Positions 45,778-57,439 of a stretch of 64,000 nucleotides of DNA are shown here, in pieces. The DNA is taken from assembly GCA_003290165.1 (NCBI GenBank), contig QNQO01000542.1, forward strand, positions 620,001 to 684,000, given 5' to 3'. Below the pieces are notes generated by a model, which worked only from the letters and a program-made list of their open reading frames with translations, made no database searches and was not told the DNA's origin. The DNA is from Berberis thunbergii. Taxonomy: Eukaryota; Streptophyta; Magnoliopsida; Ranunculales; Berberidaceae. Made by a program: the position numbers and the translations under genes. Position 1 is the first letter of the stretch, and each line of letters starts with the position of its first letter.

Positions 45778-45976
45778 TGAAAAGAAAATATTTATAGAAT
45801 TGTATTGAATTGCTGTTGTTCCTTGACTGAATACAAGCTTATATAGGCTATTCGCTCTGATCTAACCTTGTGGAAACAGAAAACCTAAAACTTATTATTC
45901 TAATCTGACTTTCCTAACATATTCTATATTGACTTTCCTATTCTGTAACATATGTTGACTTTCTTTCTTTAACATG
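45778..45976 (-). repeat. 5' LTR of Copia A (199 bp)
   Basis: On the minus strand it starts TGTTAAAGAAAG and ends TTTTCA. It aligns with the LTRs of Copia B (TGTTAAAGAATAG...TTTTCA). A TATATAAGC word marks the likely promoter. Confidence 0.85.
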
Positions 45977-46377
45977 ACCTTTGTCTAAAGGTTGATTGCT
46001 TTAAAACCAGAACAGACGTTGTTTGAGTGTCCAAGGATTTGGAATAATTAGCTAAAGTATCTTATTGAATAGATTTGTCCATCCTATCCCAATTATTTTT
46101 CATTTCGCATCTGTTCAGTTCAACTCTTTTGATCAACTGCCTGAATTGTAGCTAGCTTTGAGCTTGGTACTAGTATATAGTGTATGGTGTGCTAATTAAT
46201 CCAGTACATAACCTGCTTTCATTTTTTTTTTTTGTTAAACAACCTGATTTCATTAAACAAATTGATGTCTACTATGGAGTTAGATTGACTAATTCCAAAA
46301 TGCTAATAACTTACAGTGTCTATGAAAATATTATGTTATGTTTCTATTATTGTAATGCGTATATATATATATATATA
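45977..46377. other. No gene; ends in a (TA)n run
   Basis: This is Copia A flank and upstream DNA of the CACTA transposase remnant. A (TA)n run lies at about 46361-46376. Confidence 0.5.
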
Positions 46378-47870
46378 ATGTCGTTGCCAAATAGCAAAGA
46401 GTGGATAAAGGAAGAAGATAGAAGAAGTCCAATATATAGTGAGGGAGTCCTTAACTTGCTCAATTTTGTTAAGGAGAATGGTGAAGGACATGAACTATTT
46501 CCATGCCCATGTAAAGTGTGTCGAAATGGGAAGGGGAACTAGGACTTGAAGATAATCCAATTTCATTCACTCCAGGATGGCATAGATCAATCTTATACTT
46601 CTTGAGTTTTTCAAGGTGAGAAGGAAATGATAGAATAGAAATAATTTTCAAGCCCATAGCGTGTTGATGAAAGTGATGATTCTGAAGTATTTGGGATGGG
46701 AAAACTTATTGATGATGCTTATGGAGTGCACCAAGGGGCAAGTAGTGATGTTAGAATTGACAACGATAAGGGAGGAACTTTTGAGGTTCCTATTGATTTC
46801 CAAATCCCTATGGATTGTAGTTACAAGTCTCTAAAGCAGAAAGCAAAGGAGCCACTTTATCCTTCATGTCCAATAATGTGTCAACATTATGTGCATTGTT
46901 GAATTGCATAACTTAAATTCGCAATTTGGTCATTCATTGGCTGATTTTTTGAGTTTATTTGCATGTTTGAACTTACATATGTGTTTTAAAGTTGATTTTT
47001 TGAATTTATTTGCATGTTTCTCATTAATTGCTTATGAATGTTACAGGACGAAATCAATAAAGAGTGAGAAAAGAGAACGGACATGACAGGGAATGGAACA
47101 AACTTTTATGAAGCCTTGGATGTTGATGTCATAGCTGTAGTATTTGGGGAGGATCAGAGAGGTGTTCGATCTGTCGGTTCCATTGTCACAAAGAGACAAC
47201 TCATGTATTATGCTCCTGCACATGCAAAGCTACACTATGTGGAGTTCAAGAACACATTAAGGGTTGAGACTCGATTGGATGGTTTTCAGAATGAGTTTAT
47301 CGATGTCAAACAAACATTGAATGTGAGTTTTCCATTAATATTGTTGTTACCTCCCATTTTTATTACTGACTTAAATAAGGTTCTAATGGTTTCTCTCCTT
47401 TTTGTATTTTAGATCTTGGTTCAAGCACACTTGGAGAAAACCCAAAATATAAGTAAGTCAGTGAATAAAGGTAGGTCAAATTCCTCAAGTTCGATTGCAA
47501 AATATAAGTAAGTTATCTTGCTGAGGGGTGTTTGCAACCAAACTTTTTTTTTTTTTTTTTTTTTTTTGCCTTTCAAAAAAAAAAGTTCGGTTGCAAACAC
47601 CCCTCAGCAAGAGAACTTAGTTGTATGCAAATTGTTAGACTTTGATGGCTATGAAGTTGCGCACGGGAGAATTGTTACTGATTCATCTAGTAGAATGTGT
47701 CATTTTCTGGTGGTACAAGCACATGAGGCGAAGGTACTATTGGACAAGGTTATGATTGGCGAGGCTGGCTTGTATAAAGCTCTCCAAAATGGAAAAATGA
47801 CAATCCAAAAAATTGAAATAGGCTCATATCTAGTATGGAACAAGCACATTCTGAAGTTCAATTAGGTGAG
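46378..47870 (+). pseudogene. CACTA transposase remnant (N-terminal domain fused to C-terminal part)
   Basis: The ATG at 46378 starts SNSKEWIKEEDRRSPIYSEG then FPCPCKVCRNG, the transposase-associated domain (Transpos_assoc) of plant CACTA TnpD proteins. It continues, frame-broken, with IDQSYTS-stop-VFQGE and then AKEPLYPSCP (46690-46890). The Transposase_21 catalytic part is missing. Next come DVDVIAVVFGEDQRGVRSVG and VTKRQL (47100-47210), then LLDFDGYEVAHGRIVTD and VHFLV-like C-terminal sequence to a stop at 47865, the tail seen on En/Spm-type ORFs. This is an internally deleted, inactive copy, further interrupted by the hairpin at 47517. Confidence 0.7.
47517..47611. repeat. Near-perfect 95-bp hairpin with poly-T loop
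   Basis: The left arm CTTGCTGAGGGGTGTTTGCA is exactly inverted at the right end, and the arms pair over about 37 bases with one mismatch, closing around T and A runs. It interrupts the transposase remnant. There is no clear target duplication. Confidence 0.85.
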
Positions 47871-48315
47871 TTACTTTGATTTTCATCCTGCTTTTGTTAT
47901 TCTGGAAATTAAGCATTCTCAAGTTCAAGCAATAGCAGGTCTCTTACAATTGTTTGAGGTCCATGAAAATTTATTTGTTTGGAGCTTTTTTTTTTTATAA
48001 ACAAATTTTGTTATCAACCAACCGTCATAGGTCTCCATTTGCTGAAGTGGAATACTATGTTTGGATTTTGTAACTAGAAGGTGGCACATCACATGCTTTT
48101 CAACCTCTGCCATAAACTATGCTAGATTTATTTGGTTTTTTCCTATGCGAGAGAAATTATTGCATACTGCTTATCTTTTCTCTCTATTCTGTTAGGATTA
48201 CCACTTCTGATGGCCTAATCTAATTTCACACATTGAGAAATGGAAACAATGTTGCATTTATTTTGTTTTCTCTACGAGTGTGCAGGAAATATTCCACATC
48301 ATCACATGCTTCCCC

Positions 48316-48488
48316 TGTTAAAGAATAGAAGTCTACCTATGTTAAAGAATAGGAAAGTGTTACAAAATAGGTTAGAAAAGTCAGAATAGAATAGAAGTCT
48401 TAGGTTTCCTATTTCTGCAAGGTTAGGTTAGAATTTGCTTTATAAACTTGAATTCCATTCAATACAAAATAATATAACAATACAATTT
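48316..48488 (+). repeat. 5' LTR of Copia B, 3' tip lost
   Basis: Collinear with 56006-56185 up to TACAATTT (48488). The last 8 bases of the LTR (ending TTTTCA in the 3' copy) are replaced. Confidence 0.85.
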
Positions 48489-49430
48489 CGCCTAAACTTG
48501 AGCCGCTCCGATAATACTTTTCGCCTGTTAACACCGGCAAACACCACCTCACGTAGCCACCCAATCTCACCATCTCTCTTCTCCGCGCAGCCACAACACA
48601 CAACATATCCCACCACACAAACTGCAATCATCAACAATCAATCGCCAACAAGAGGCTGCCATCATCATCACAAACTTCATCAGATCAGCACAAACTTCAT
48701 CAAATCATCATCTTGATCAGCCTCTCAGATCAACGTGATCTTCTTCATCTCTTCAAACAGAGATCTTCATTATCTCTTCAAACATAGATCTTCATCTCTT
48801 CAAACAGATATCTTCATATCAGCGAGATCGTCTTCAGATCATCTCCGATCAAACCACCATCAAACCAACATCATCAATCGTCGGAACCCCTCGTCATCAT
48901 CAGCCATCATCCTGATCCACAAAGATCTCCCTCATCAACAGAGATCATCCTGATCGACAGAGATCTCCCTCATCAACAGCAATCCCAAAGATCGAACCAT
49001 CATCCTGTTGGTGAACCATCATCAACAACGAACCATCTTCAACGAATAATCATCAACAGGACATCATTAACGGACCATCATCACCATACCGTCATCATCC
49101 TGTTGGCTAACCATCTTCAAATCCCAAAGATCAGCTTCTATTGGTGCCTCTGTCGCTTCAATCGTGAAGAAGAACGGAGCAAACAAATAGAGAAATCTTT
49201 ATCTGTTTTCTCTTTAAATACTCCCTATTTGCACCGCAAATTTACTTAGTACCACCACAAGTTAAAAAAACATTTTATCTTAACAGATCGGATTTTAGCA
49301 CCACAAGAAGAAAATGCCTGATTTCTCTATTCCGCGTGCTATTTGCACCCTACAATTCAGTCAGTACACCACGTAGTTGCGGCCACCATGGACGACAATA
49401 CAAGCAGTGGTACCACATCACCATACAGGC
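48489..49430 (+). other. Foreign leader of Copia B, CATCATC-rich, no gag
   Basis: Where Copia A has primer-binding site, leader and gag, this stretch has CA-rich then ATC-rich sequence. Words such as AGATCTTCATCTCTTCAAACAGA are repeated three times near 48760-48810, and ACCATCATC recurs to 49110. No gag motif in any frame. Its origin is unknown. Confidence 0.7.
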
Positions 49431-51672
49431 TCACAATATTGGTAATGATCTTTCTATTAGAGAGTTAACAAGTAAAATACTCTCTCTCAAATCTCATGGC
49501 TCTCGTTCATCTTGGATCCTTGATAGCGGCGCTACTAATCATATAGTTCATAGCCTTCATTTAATCACATTTTCCAAACCCGTCCACAACCGAATAGTTG
49601 AGCTTCCTGATGGTACACTTGTTGTTGTTAGACACATTGGCACCATGACTTTCTCATCTGATTTTACCTTGCATGATGTTCTTTGTGTTCCCTCTTTTAA
49701 TCTCAATTTAATTTCCATTAGCAAACTCACAAAACATTCTCTTTTTGTCACCATTTTTCTCAACAATTCTTGTCTGATACAAGACCTTCGTTCGGGGAAG
49801 ATGATTGGGATAGCAACTGAGCTTGATGGTTTGTACTACCTGGACGACACCACCACCACAACTTCCACCACTTGTCACATCACTCAAGACAACAACTCTG
49901 TGTTACGGCACAACCGCTTAGGTCACCTTTCTGACAAAACTCTCTATCTTCTTCCTGTCTATTTTCGTGATGCTAGTACTTATGTTTACAATAAATGTGT
50001 TATTTGTCCTTTGGCCAAACAAACTAGAAATAAATTCCCTTCATCCCATATTTCAAGTACTACTCCTTTTTCCTTATTACATGTTGACATTTGGGGAGGA
50101 TATCACGTTCCTTCCCTTTTCTAGAGCGCGTTATTTTCTCACCATTGTTGATGATTATACATGATGTACTTGGATTTATCTTATAAAACACAAGTCTGAC
50201 ACACGCACACTCTTAATTCCATTCATTAATTATGTTGAAAACCAATTTTCTTCAAAAATTCAAACCATTCACAGTGATAATGGACTTGAATTTTTTCTCA
50301 CTGATTTTTATGCTTCAAAAGGCATTACCCATCAAACTTCTTGTGTCTCTACGCCCCAACAAAATGGGGTGGCAGAACGCAAGCATAGACATCTTTTGAA
50401 TGTCGCTCGTGCTCTTTATTTCAAACACATCTCCCTAAACATTTTTGGGGAGATGCAATTCTCATCACTGCCTATCTCTTAATCGCACACCGTCCTCTGT
50501 TCTTAGTGGCAAAATGCCTTTTGAACTTCTCTTTAACAAACAACCCAACTATTCTCACCTTCGAGTCTTTGGTTGTCTATGTTTCGCTTCCCCACATGCC
50601 CAACGTCTTAGGAAATTTGATGCTCATTCTAATCAATGTGTCTTTTTTGGATACCCTCACGGGCAAAAAGGATACAAAGTTTATGATCTCACTCACAAAA
50701 AGATCATTGTTTCTGGTGATGTCATCTTTCATGAGGAGAGTTTTCCTTATTTTTCTGACATAATACACAATCACCTCACTGACCGGTCCGACACACTTCC
50801 CCGATCGGTCGCTCATGCTCCACTTTTTGATCCTCCAACAGTGCCTTTCTCTGACCCGTCAGACCACTCCCACCGATCGATCGCCCAATCTGATATCTCA
50901 GTCACCGACCGGGCGAAAGCCCCAGAAATCCAAACCCAAGCGGTCACCCCTACTCTTGTTCCACCCTTAGAAGACCCCCTCTCCCACCTCACACTTCCAC
51001 TCGTGCCACCCGTGAACCATCTTATCTTCAACAATATCATATTGATGCTCGATTGCCTTCTCGATCGTCTCACTCATCTGCTTCGAACGTTGGGCCTTCT
51101 ACAGGTATTGTTTATCCCCTTTCTGATTTTCTTTCCTATGACCATTTATCCATCTCTCACAAGGCTTTTCCCTTTCTTTAGTCAAAGAACCCACCAGTTT
51201 TATGCAGGCTATGCAGGATCCCAAGTGGCGTCAAACCATGAGAAGTGAGATTGATGCTCTAGAAACCAATAACACTTGGACTCTACAACCTCTTTCTCCT
51301 GGCAAGCATCTAGTTGGTTGTAAATGGGTCTATAAAATCAAACTTAATCCAGATGGTAGTGTTGAGCGCTATAAAGCACGCCTTGTGGCTAAAGGATATA
51401 GTCAAGTTGAAGGTATTGATTACAAAGAAGCATGTGCTCCTGTTGCTAAACTGACTACTATTCGTGTTCTCCTTGCTCTTGCAGCCACACAGGGTTGGCA
51501 TTTATTTCAACTTGATGTCAACAATGCTTTTATTTATGGTGATATTTTTTAGGATGTGTACATGAGTCTTCCTCCTGGATTCGGCTGAAAGGGGGAGACT
51601 CAAGTATGCAAGTTGAACATGTCCTTATATGATCTCAAGCAAGCCTCGAGACAATGGTTCCTTAAGTTATCA
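49431..51672 (+). pseudogene. Copia B pol, first part: protease, integrase, RT start
   Basis: Frame 49336-50124 holds the protease (SSWILDSGATNHIVHS), the pre-integrase region (SVLRHNRLGHLSDKTLY), the Cys pair CVICPLAKQTR and HVDIWGGYHVPSL, the first integrase Asp. After a frame change, VDDYT (50145), [10 protein letters not shown] (second Asp, 50270) and [17 protein letters not shown] with its Glu (50350-50400) follow. Frame 50445-51248 is the integrase C-terminus and Pro/Ser linker. Frame 51202-51552 is the RT start, GCKWVYKIKLNPDGSVERYK and FQLDVNNAF. All catalytic residues of the integrase are visible, but three frame changes break the ORF. It stops at 51672 at the nested insertion. Confidence 0.9.
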
Positions 51673-54600
51673 TGTAATACCGCCTAATTAAATAAATATA
51701 ATTTTTTTGTAAACCCTAATGTTGATGGGTTGCTACTAAATTGTATTTGGGCTTTTATTAAACTAATAAGTAGGGTTTTATTATGTGAAAGAGGGTGGGT
51801 GCATTCGGAAGTTTGGTGGGGGCGAATAGCCACCCACCTTATAAAGAGAAAACCCTAATCCTTCCATTTTCTTTTCTCCTTTTTCCCCTTCTTCACAAAT
51901 TCTTCCTCCTTCCTCCTCACGATCTCTGCTTCTGCTATGCAAGCTGCTCCGACTGTGTGCATGACGAGAGAGAAAGGGTGACGACCTATTGGCGACGGTG
52001 ACAAAGAGAGGTCAGGCGAAAGAGAGATGAAGATTAGCCGAGGAAGAGATGAAGATTGTGCGAGGGAAGAAATGGAGGGCGAGAGGTGGTGATGGCTTGA
52101 TGTGGCGATTAGAATGGTGAGTTTTCTCCATTCCTCTCTTGTATGTGAATTTTTTTAATCCACTTATATACGTATATGTATTTTTTGCTTGGGTCAATCT
52201 TGATAATCATTTTTATCAACCAAAGTCCATTAAGTTTTTAAACCACTGCTATATTGTTTCTACGAATTTATATGTGGATCAGAACAAAATAAAAGAGAAG
52301 AGGCTTTCCTTTGTGACTGCTAACAAGATGTATGATAACTTCTTTAATTGTATAAGATGAAAGTGGTAGGTGAGATAATAGAAGCAAGTTTGAGGGTTGT
52401 GAACATACTGAACAAGTTATGGGCATATTCTTGGTGATGAGATGGTGATTTAAGGGTTTAAAAGCGAATTCCAAAGGCGCAGCTTAGCGCATGTACTTAG
52501 ATTATGACATATGTTGTAATATTCTCTTCCTGAGTTTCTTTTTACTGGAATTCAGTGTTTCTGTTTTTTTTGTTCTTTGATTCACTGTTTCTTGATTTTT
52601 GACCAATTGAGTTTATTTGTGAATGCTAACTTCCCATGGATAACTCGGAATGTAAAACCCCCCATTATAGAAATAGTACATATACATTTCCTCATTACTC
52701 CTCCCCTATTTTGAGTTGACAATTAACTGAATCCCATTGGCTGTCCATGCTAAGTTTTCTCTTGTGTTGTTTAATGTTTTTCTTTTTTTATTTGCTCAAT
52801 TATTGTGTCTAATGGATGAACATATATATTGAACAAATATGCTTCCAAGTTCCATCTAAAATGGAAACTTGAAAAAAATGCAGTTCGTAGTGGCTTTGTT
52901 GAAATTGGGCATTTGGGCTTTGGATTTTTAAAGAGGGATGTTTCCCTACAATTGATGGTTGCATGTGGTGTTTCCCTACAATTTTAGGCTGATGTTTCCC
53001 TAATGGAAAATTTTCATTAGTTGTAGTTAAGTATATATCATCAACTTTACTTTTTGGCTTGAGGATTATTTTGTAAGGTGTCTGCAGGTTGAACTTTGAA
53101 AGTTGTGGTTCAAGTTTTTTTTATTCATGATTATGCATATTTTGGTAGAAAGTTTTGATTGTAATTGGGGGAAAAGGAAATATGGATCACACTTTAAACA
53201 AAACAAAAGGAAGTAACTGAAGACAACCTCCATAGAAATCCAAATATCAAGCTAACTCTTCAATCCTCAACTAATAATAAAACAATAAAGTTATGATGGT
53301 GCAAAATCTTGAGAAGTCAACTACACCACAAATCTTTTGGTATTTTACCTCCATCACACAAATGTGAAGTCAGATGGTACACTAAAGGAATTTGGGCCAA
53401 AAGAGAGAGGGACACTGTTGTCCAATGTGAGGCAGACCTTTACCAAAATACAATTTGGATAACCCTTGAAAATATAGATTTTTGTTGCATGTTCACCTTA
53501 AAGATGAAATCTTTGTTAGTTACATTAGAATCAAATTATGCGGATTCATCTTTTTATGATATGAATTTGAATATGTGTATTGTTATGAAATTTGAGATGC
53601 GTATACCGCGATTTGAATTTGATTGGTATTCAAATTGACTTATGGTGATCCTTGAAATGGTTATGTTCTTCCCAAGGAAGGGGTTGATTTCATTATGAAT
53701 GACAAAATGCCACTTGATCACCGTGTTATTATAAAGCATGGTTTATGAATATGTTATGCTTCTCCGAAAGAATGGTGGATCATGTGGTTGATTTATTTAT
53801 GGTTGATAAAGGGTCACCATAAAAGAGTTTTGAGGATTTATTTATTTTTATGCTCTTTTCCACAACTCTGGAAAAAAAAATGTGAAAAGAAAAGAATTTT
53901 TTGTATACAGACTTGCTTGTATACTTGTGATATTATTGGGTATGCAGACTTGCTTGCATATCAGTGTACTTGCCAGTGATCGACCTTCGGGTGAAATGAC
54001 ATGTTCCTCGAGGTGGCACCCACTTGGAACATGTACGCTCCGAATGGTTTCGATGGCAAGGGCGGCACACTTGGGTGAGGTGTGTTCGGTGCACCGTTCC
54101 ATGTGTGTTCGGTTGTACGTGTAGATTTAGGAAGAATGATTGCCATGGATCGAACTTCGGGTGAGATGACATGTTCCTCGAGGTGGCACCCCACTTGGAA
54201 CATGTACGCTCCGAGTGGTTTCGAATGCAAGGGAGGCACACTTGGGTGAGGTGTGTTCTGCACAGGAGAAGAGTGCGATTGTGGAAAAGTAGCGAGATTT
54301 ATTTTTGTGTATGTGCATGATTACCTTAAAGGAAGAAACTAAATGCTCATTCAACCATTGAATGAGAACTACATGTCTTCCTAAAGGTAGAAAAATGTGT
54401 TTTGTTAATATTTTAATAATAGTCTAATATGATTATGAATTGTATAGTTGTTGCATTTATGAGGATTGATAACTCATAAACTTTATTTATTAGTAATAAA
54501 TAATGCATATTTATTTATTAGGATGATAACGCCTTTGCCTCATGGAGGAACTACCTGGTGTGGTTATTTACTGTTTATTGTTTATTTTGATGTTATCACG

Positions 54601-54947
54601 TGTGGATTATTGATTTTTGGGATGAAGATTTCTCACACCAGCTTTATTGCTGACCCAAGTGAGCTTTTGCTTCTTGGGTACATTCATTTTGGAATGTAGC
54701 CGAGTAGTCTTTCAGGTTTAAAGATTTTGTGTTGCGTTACTGGAGTTCCGCTAGTGAGCTAGCCGTGTCAGTCTTCTCCGGGTTAGATTTTTTTTTTTGT
54801 TTCAGTACTCTAGATCATGTTTAGTTGTTGCTGCTATTTGTTTATGTTATTATTGAATTTTCACGTCCCAAGTTTTGGGGAAACGGATAATCCTACGTGG
54901 ATTTTTGGGATTTTCGTTTCCTTCGAAAATCGGGGCGTGACATATCA
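51668..54947. mobile_element. LTR-like element, 3.3 kb, no coding, copy 2
   Basis: The body is 51673-54942, starting TGTAATACCGCC and ending GGGGCGTGACA, with duplication TATCA on both sides (51668-51672 and 54943-54947). It lies within the Copia B RT between QWFLKLS and the continuation. It shares ends and blocks (for example GCTTTATTGCTGACCCAAGT) with 20664-23679 but has different sequence in the first third and an extra 170-bp unit. No gag or pol. Confidence 0.8.
53976..54275. repeat. Two tandem ~170-bp units within LTR-like copy 2
   Basis: CTTCGGGTGA-ATGACATGTTCCTCG recurs at 53985 and 54155, and ACACTTGGGTGAGGTGTGTTC closes both. The corresponding place in copy 1 (about 22785-22890) has a single unit. 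Confidence 0.85.
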
Positions 54948-56018
54948 TCTGCTCTCATATCAGCCGGCTACAATCAATCTAAAGCTGATTACTCATTATT
55001 CGTCTGATCCAAGGGTAATAGCTTTACTGCAATTCTCGTATATATTGATGATGTAATATTGACAAGTAATGATCTCCAATACATTGAAGAAACAAAGAAA
55101 TTTCTGGCTGCAAAGTTCAAGCTCAAAGATTTAGGAAAATTGAAATATTTCCTTGGCATTGAAGTCGCAAGGTCATTCAAAGGGATTGCTTTATCTCAAT
55201 GAAAATATGCACTTGAAATATTGGAAGACATGGGGTATCTTGGAGCAAAGCCTTCATGTTATCCTATGGATCAAAACTTGGTGCTCACATGGGATGGTGG
55301 AGATTTACTACCAAATCCTGCAACATACCGCATACTTGTTGGAAGGTTGGTATACTTAACGATTACAAGACCAAATTTGGTTTATTCAGTACATGTCCTA
55401 AGTCATGAATATATGGACATGCCCAGAATACCACATTTGGATGTTGCACACAAGGTCTTGAAGTATATCAAGGCTTCACCAGGACAAGGTATTTTTTTCT
55501 CTTCCACTAGCTCATTACAGTTGAAAGCTTATTGTGATGCAGATTGGGCTAGATGTAGAAATACTAGGAGATCCATTACAGGTAATTGTGTCATGCTTGG
55601 CGATTCAACAATTTCTTGGAAAGCTAAGAAACAAACTACAGTGGCAAGATCTACAGCTGAAGCAGAATATAGGGCCATAGCTTCTATATGCTGTGAGTTA
55701 ACCTGATTGAGGTACATTCTTAATGATTTGCATATTAATCACCCTCATGCAACTATCTTGTTTTGTGACAACAAGGCTGCACTCGATATTGCATTTAATC
55801 CCATTTTTCATGAGCGAACGAAGTATATAGAGATTGATTGTCATTTAATTAGAGAAAAAATACAAGAGGGTATTATTCAGACTAAGCATGTTGGAACACT
55901 ACATCAATGGGCGGATTTGTTCACTAAAGCTTTGAACACTTATCAATTTGATAATATTCTTAGCAAGTTGGGTATTACAAACATATACTCCAACTTGAGG
56001 GAGAGTGTTAAAGAATAG
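54948..56018 (+). pseudogene. Copia B pol, second part: RT end and RNase H
   Basis: After the nested insertion the RT resumes with NQSKADYSLF, the catalytic YIDD (~55040), YFLGIEVARSFKGIALS and, after a TGA, LLPNPATYRILVGRLVYL. RNase H follows in the frame 55221-55706: AYCDADWARC, ISWKAKKQTTVARSTAEAEY. After a TGA, frame 55707-56018 gives [18 protein letters not shown] then [10 protein letters not shown]. The RNase H removes RNA from the hybrid during cDNA synthesis. Both catalytic centres look preserved; stops at 55201 and 55704 break the frame. It ends at the polypurine tract. Confidence 0.9.
55994..56005 (+). promoter_or_regulatory. Polypurine tract of Copia B
   Basis: TTGAGGGAGAG lies immediately before the 3' LTR start (TGTTAAAG), the usual plus-strand primer site of plant Copia elements. 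Confidence 0.85.
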
Positions 56019-56185
56019 AAGTCTACCTATGTTAAAGAATAGGAAAGTGTTACAGAATAGGTTAGAAAAGTCAGAATAGAATTGAAGTCTAAGGTTTCCT
56101 ATTTCTACAAGGTTAGGTTAGAGTTTTCTTTATAAGCTTGTATTTCATTCAATACAAAATAATATAACAATACAATTTATTTTCA
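56006..56185 (+). repeat. 3' LTR of Copia B (180 bp)
   Basis: TG...CA ends (TGTTAAAGAATAG to ATTTTCA). It is highly similar to 48316-48488. Confidence 0.9.
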
Positions 56186-56394
56186 TCCCCATCTCAACTA
56201 AACTGCATGCCGGATAAAATGCTTGGTTAGCCCGAGGTTTCATATGTAAGCTCATAATATGTTAAGCCTTATACAGAAGATTATGTAATTATGCCAATTT
56301 TTTAAGTTGGAAGACAATAGTAAACTTTATATGAATGCTAGTTTATGGGTATGATTGCCTATTGCTATGAAACACTTATTTCTTGTTTAGTATT

Positions 56395-57080
56395 CACTAC
56401 AAAAAAACGCTAAATTAGCAACGGCAATTAGCGACGGTTTTTTTAAACCGTCGCTATTTAAACGGTTAGCGACGGCCCAAAACCGTCACTAAAATTTCTG
56501 CTACGGTTTTAGATATATAAAGTAATATAACCGTCGCTAATACAAACCTTAGCGACGGCCTTTTTACCGTAGCTAATGTTTGAAAAAAAATTTGGTAGCT
56601 ACGGTCAAAAAACCATCGCTAAATTGAAATTTTTTTTTAAAAATATAACAAACACATTAGCGACGGCCTTTAAGCCGTAGCTATTATTTCTGTGATTTTT
56701 TTTTAAAAAAAATTATGAAAAACAACTTAGCGACGGCTCCAGAACCGTAGCTAATGCGAATTTTAAAAAAAAAATTGCAAAAGAGTTTAGCGACGGTTTT
56801 TGGACCGTAGCTAAAGTGATTTTTATACAAAATTTAACCAACACATTAGCGACGGCCTTTCGGCCGTAGCTAATATTTCTGTGATTTTTTTAAAAAAAAT
56901 ATATATGAAAACACCTTAGCGAAGGCTTCTAGACCGTAGCAAATGTGATTTTTATATTTCTGTTATTTTTAAAAAAAATATATATGAAAACACCTTAGCG
57001 ACGGCTTCTAGCCCGTAGCAAATGTGATTTTTTTTAAAAAAAAATTTGCAAAAGAATTTAGCGACGGTTTTGTGACCGTA
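56395..57080. repeat. Left terminus and hairpin array of CACTA-2
   Basis: The terminus CACTACAAAAAAACGC (56395) is followed by about ten units of the form TTAGCGACGG-spacer-CCGTAGCTAA. Each is a short inverted repeat separated by A/T-rich spacers. This is the subterminal repeat pattern of CACTA elements. The 3 bases before it are ATT; the right end was not found in the window. Confidence 0.85.
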
Positions 57081-57439
57081 AATTTTTAGGTAAGATCATT
57101 CTTCTTATTTAGATGTCCTCGATCTTCTTATTCTTTTTCTTCAAACCTGTGTAGATTTCCCCCCCCCCTTTTTTTAGCAAAACAAAACATTAAAACCCAC
57201 AAAGAATCCACAGTTTTCAACAACCCCATGAGGCCATTCTTGAAGGAATTTTAGGGTTTTCAAATGGCATTCACTGATCAGGGGTTGGTCGGCTCCTGTT
57301 CTTTCCTCTTCGCGAGGTTTTGTCCCCAAATCAGTTTTATTTCTTCATTTACGTGTTGATTCAATTGTGTTTTGTTTTATAAGAAATTGGATCTGAATTT
57401 TTATTTTCATTGTGTGTTTGACATCCTTATAGTGTGCTA
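57081..57439 (+). other. CACTA-2 leader, no gene
   Basis: Sequence between the hairpin array and the transposase, with a C9-T7 run near 57160. No recognised frame. Confidence 0.45.

Larger units (their letters stand above)
19347..45976 (-). mobile_element. Copia A: Ty1/Copia element carrying three nested insertions
   Basis: Minus-strand parts in order: 5' LTR 45976-45778, primer-binding site, gag 45062-44140, protease 44129-43596, integrase 24313-23680 and RT 20663-19347. Gaps in the coding sequence coincide with inserted elements bearing 5-bp duplications: gypsy at 24314-43595 and an LTR-like element at 20664-23679. The RNase H and the 3' LTR are lost at the junction with the Helitron. Copia B (48316) belongs to the same family. 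Confidence 0.85.
48311..56190 (+). mobile_element. Copia B: complete-ended Ty1/Copia element with nested LTR element
   Basis: The body is 48316-56185. LTRs start TGTTAAAGAATAG at both ends, and the 5-bp duplication TCCCC (48311-48315 and 56186-56190) flanks the whole. pol runs on the plus strand and is split by the LTR-like element 51673-54942. gag and the primer-binding site are missing; unrelated sequence is in their place. It is non-autonomous. Confidence 0.9.
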
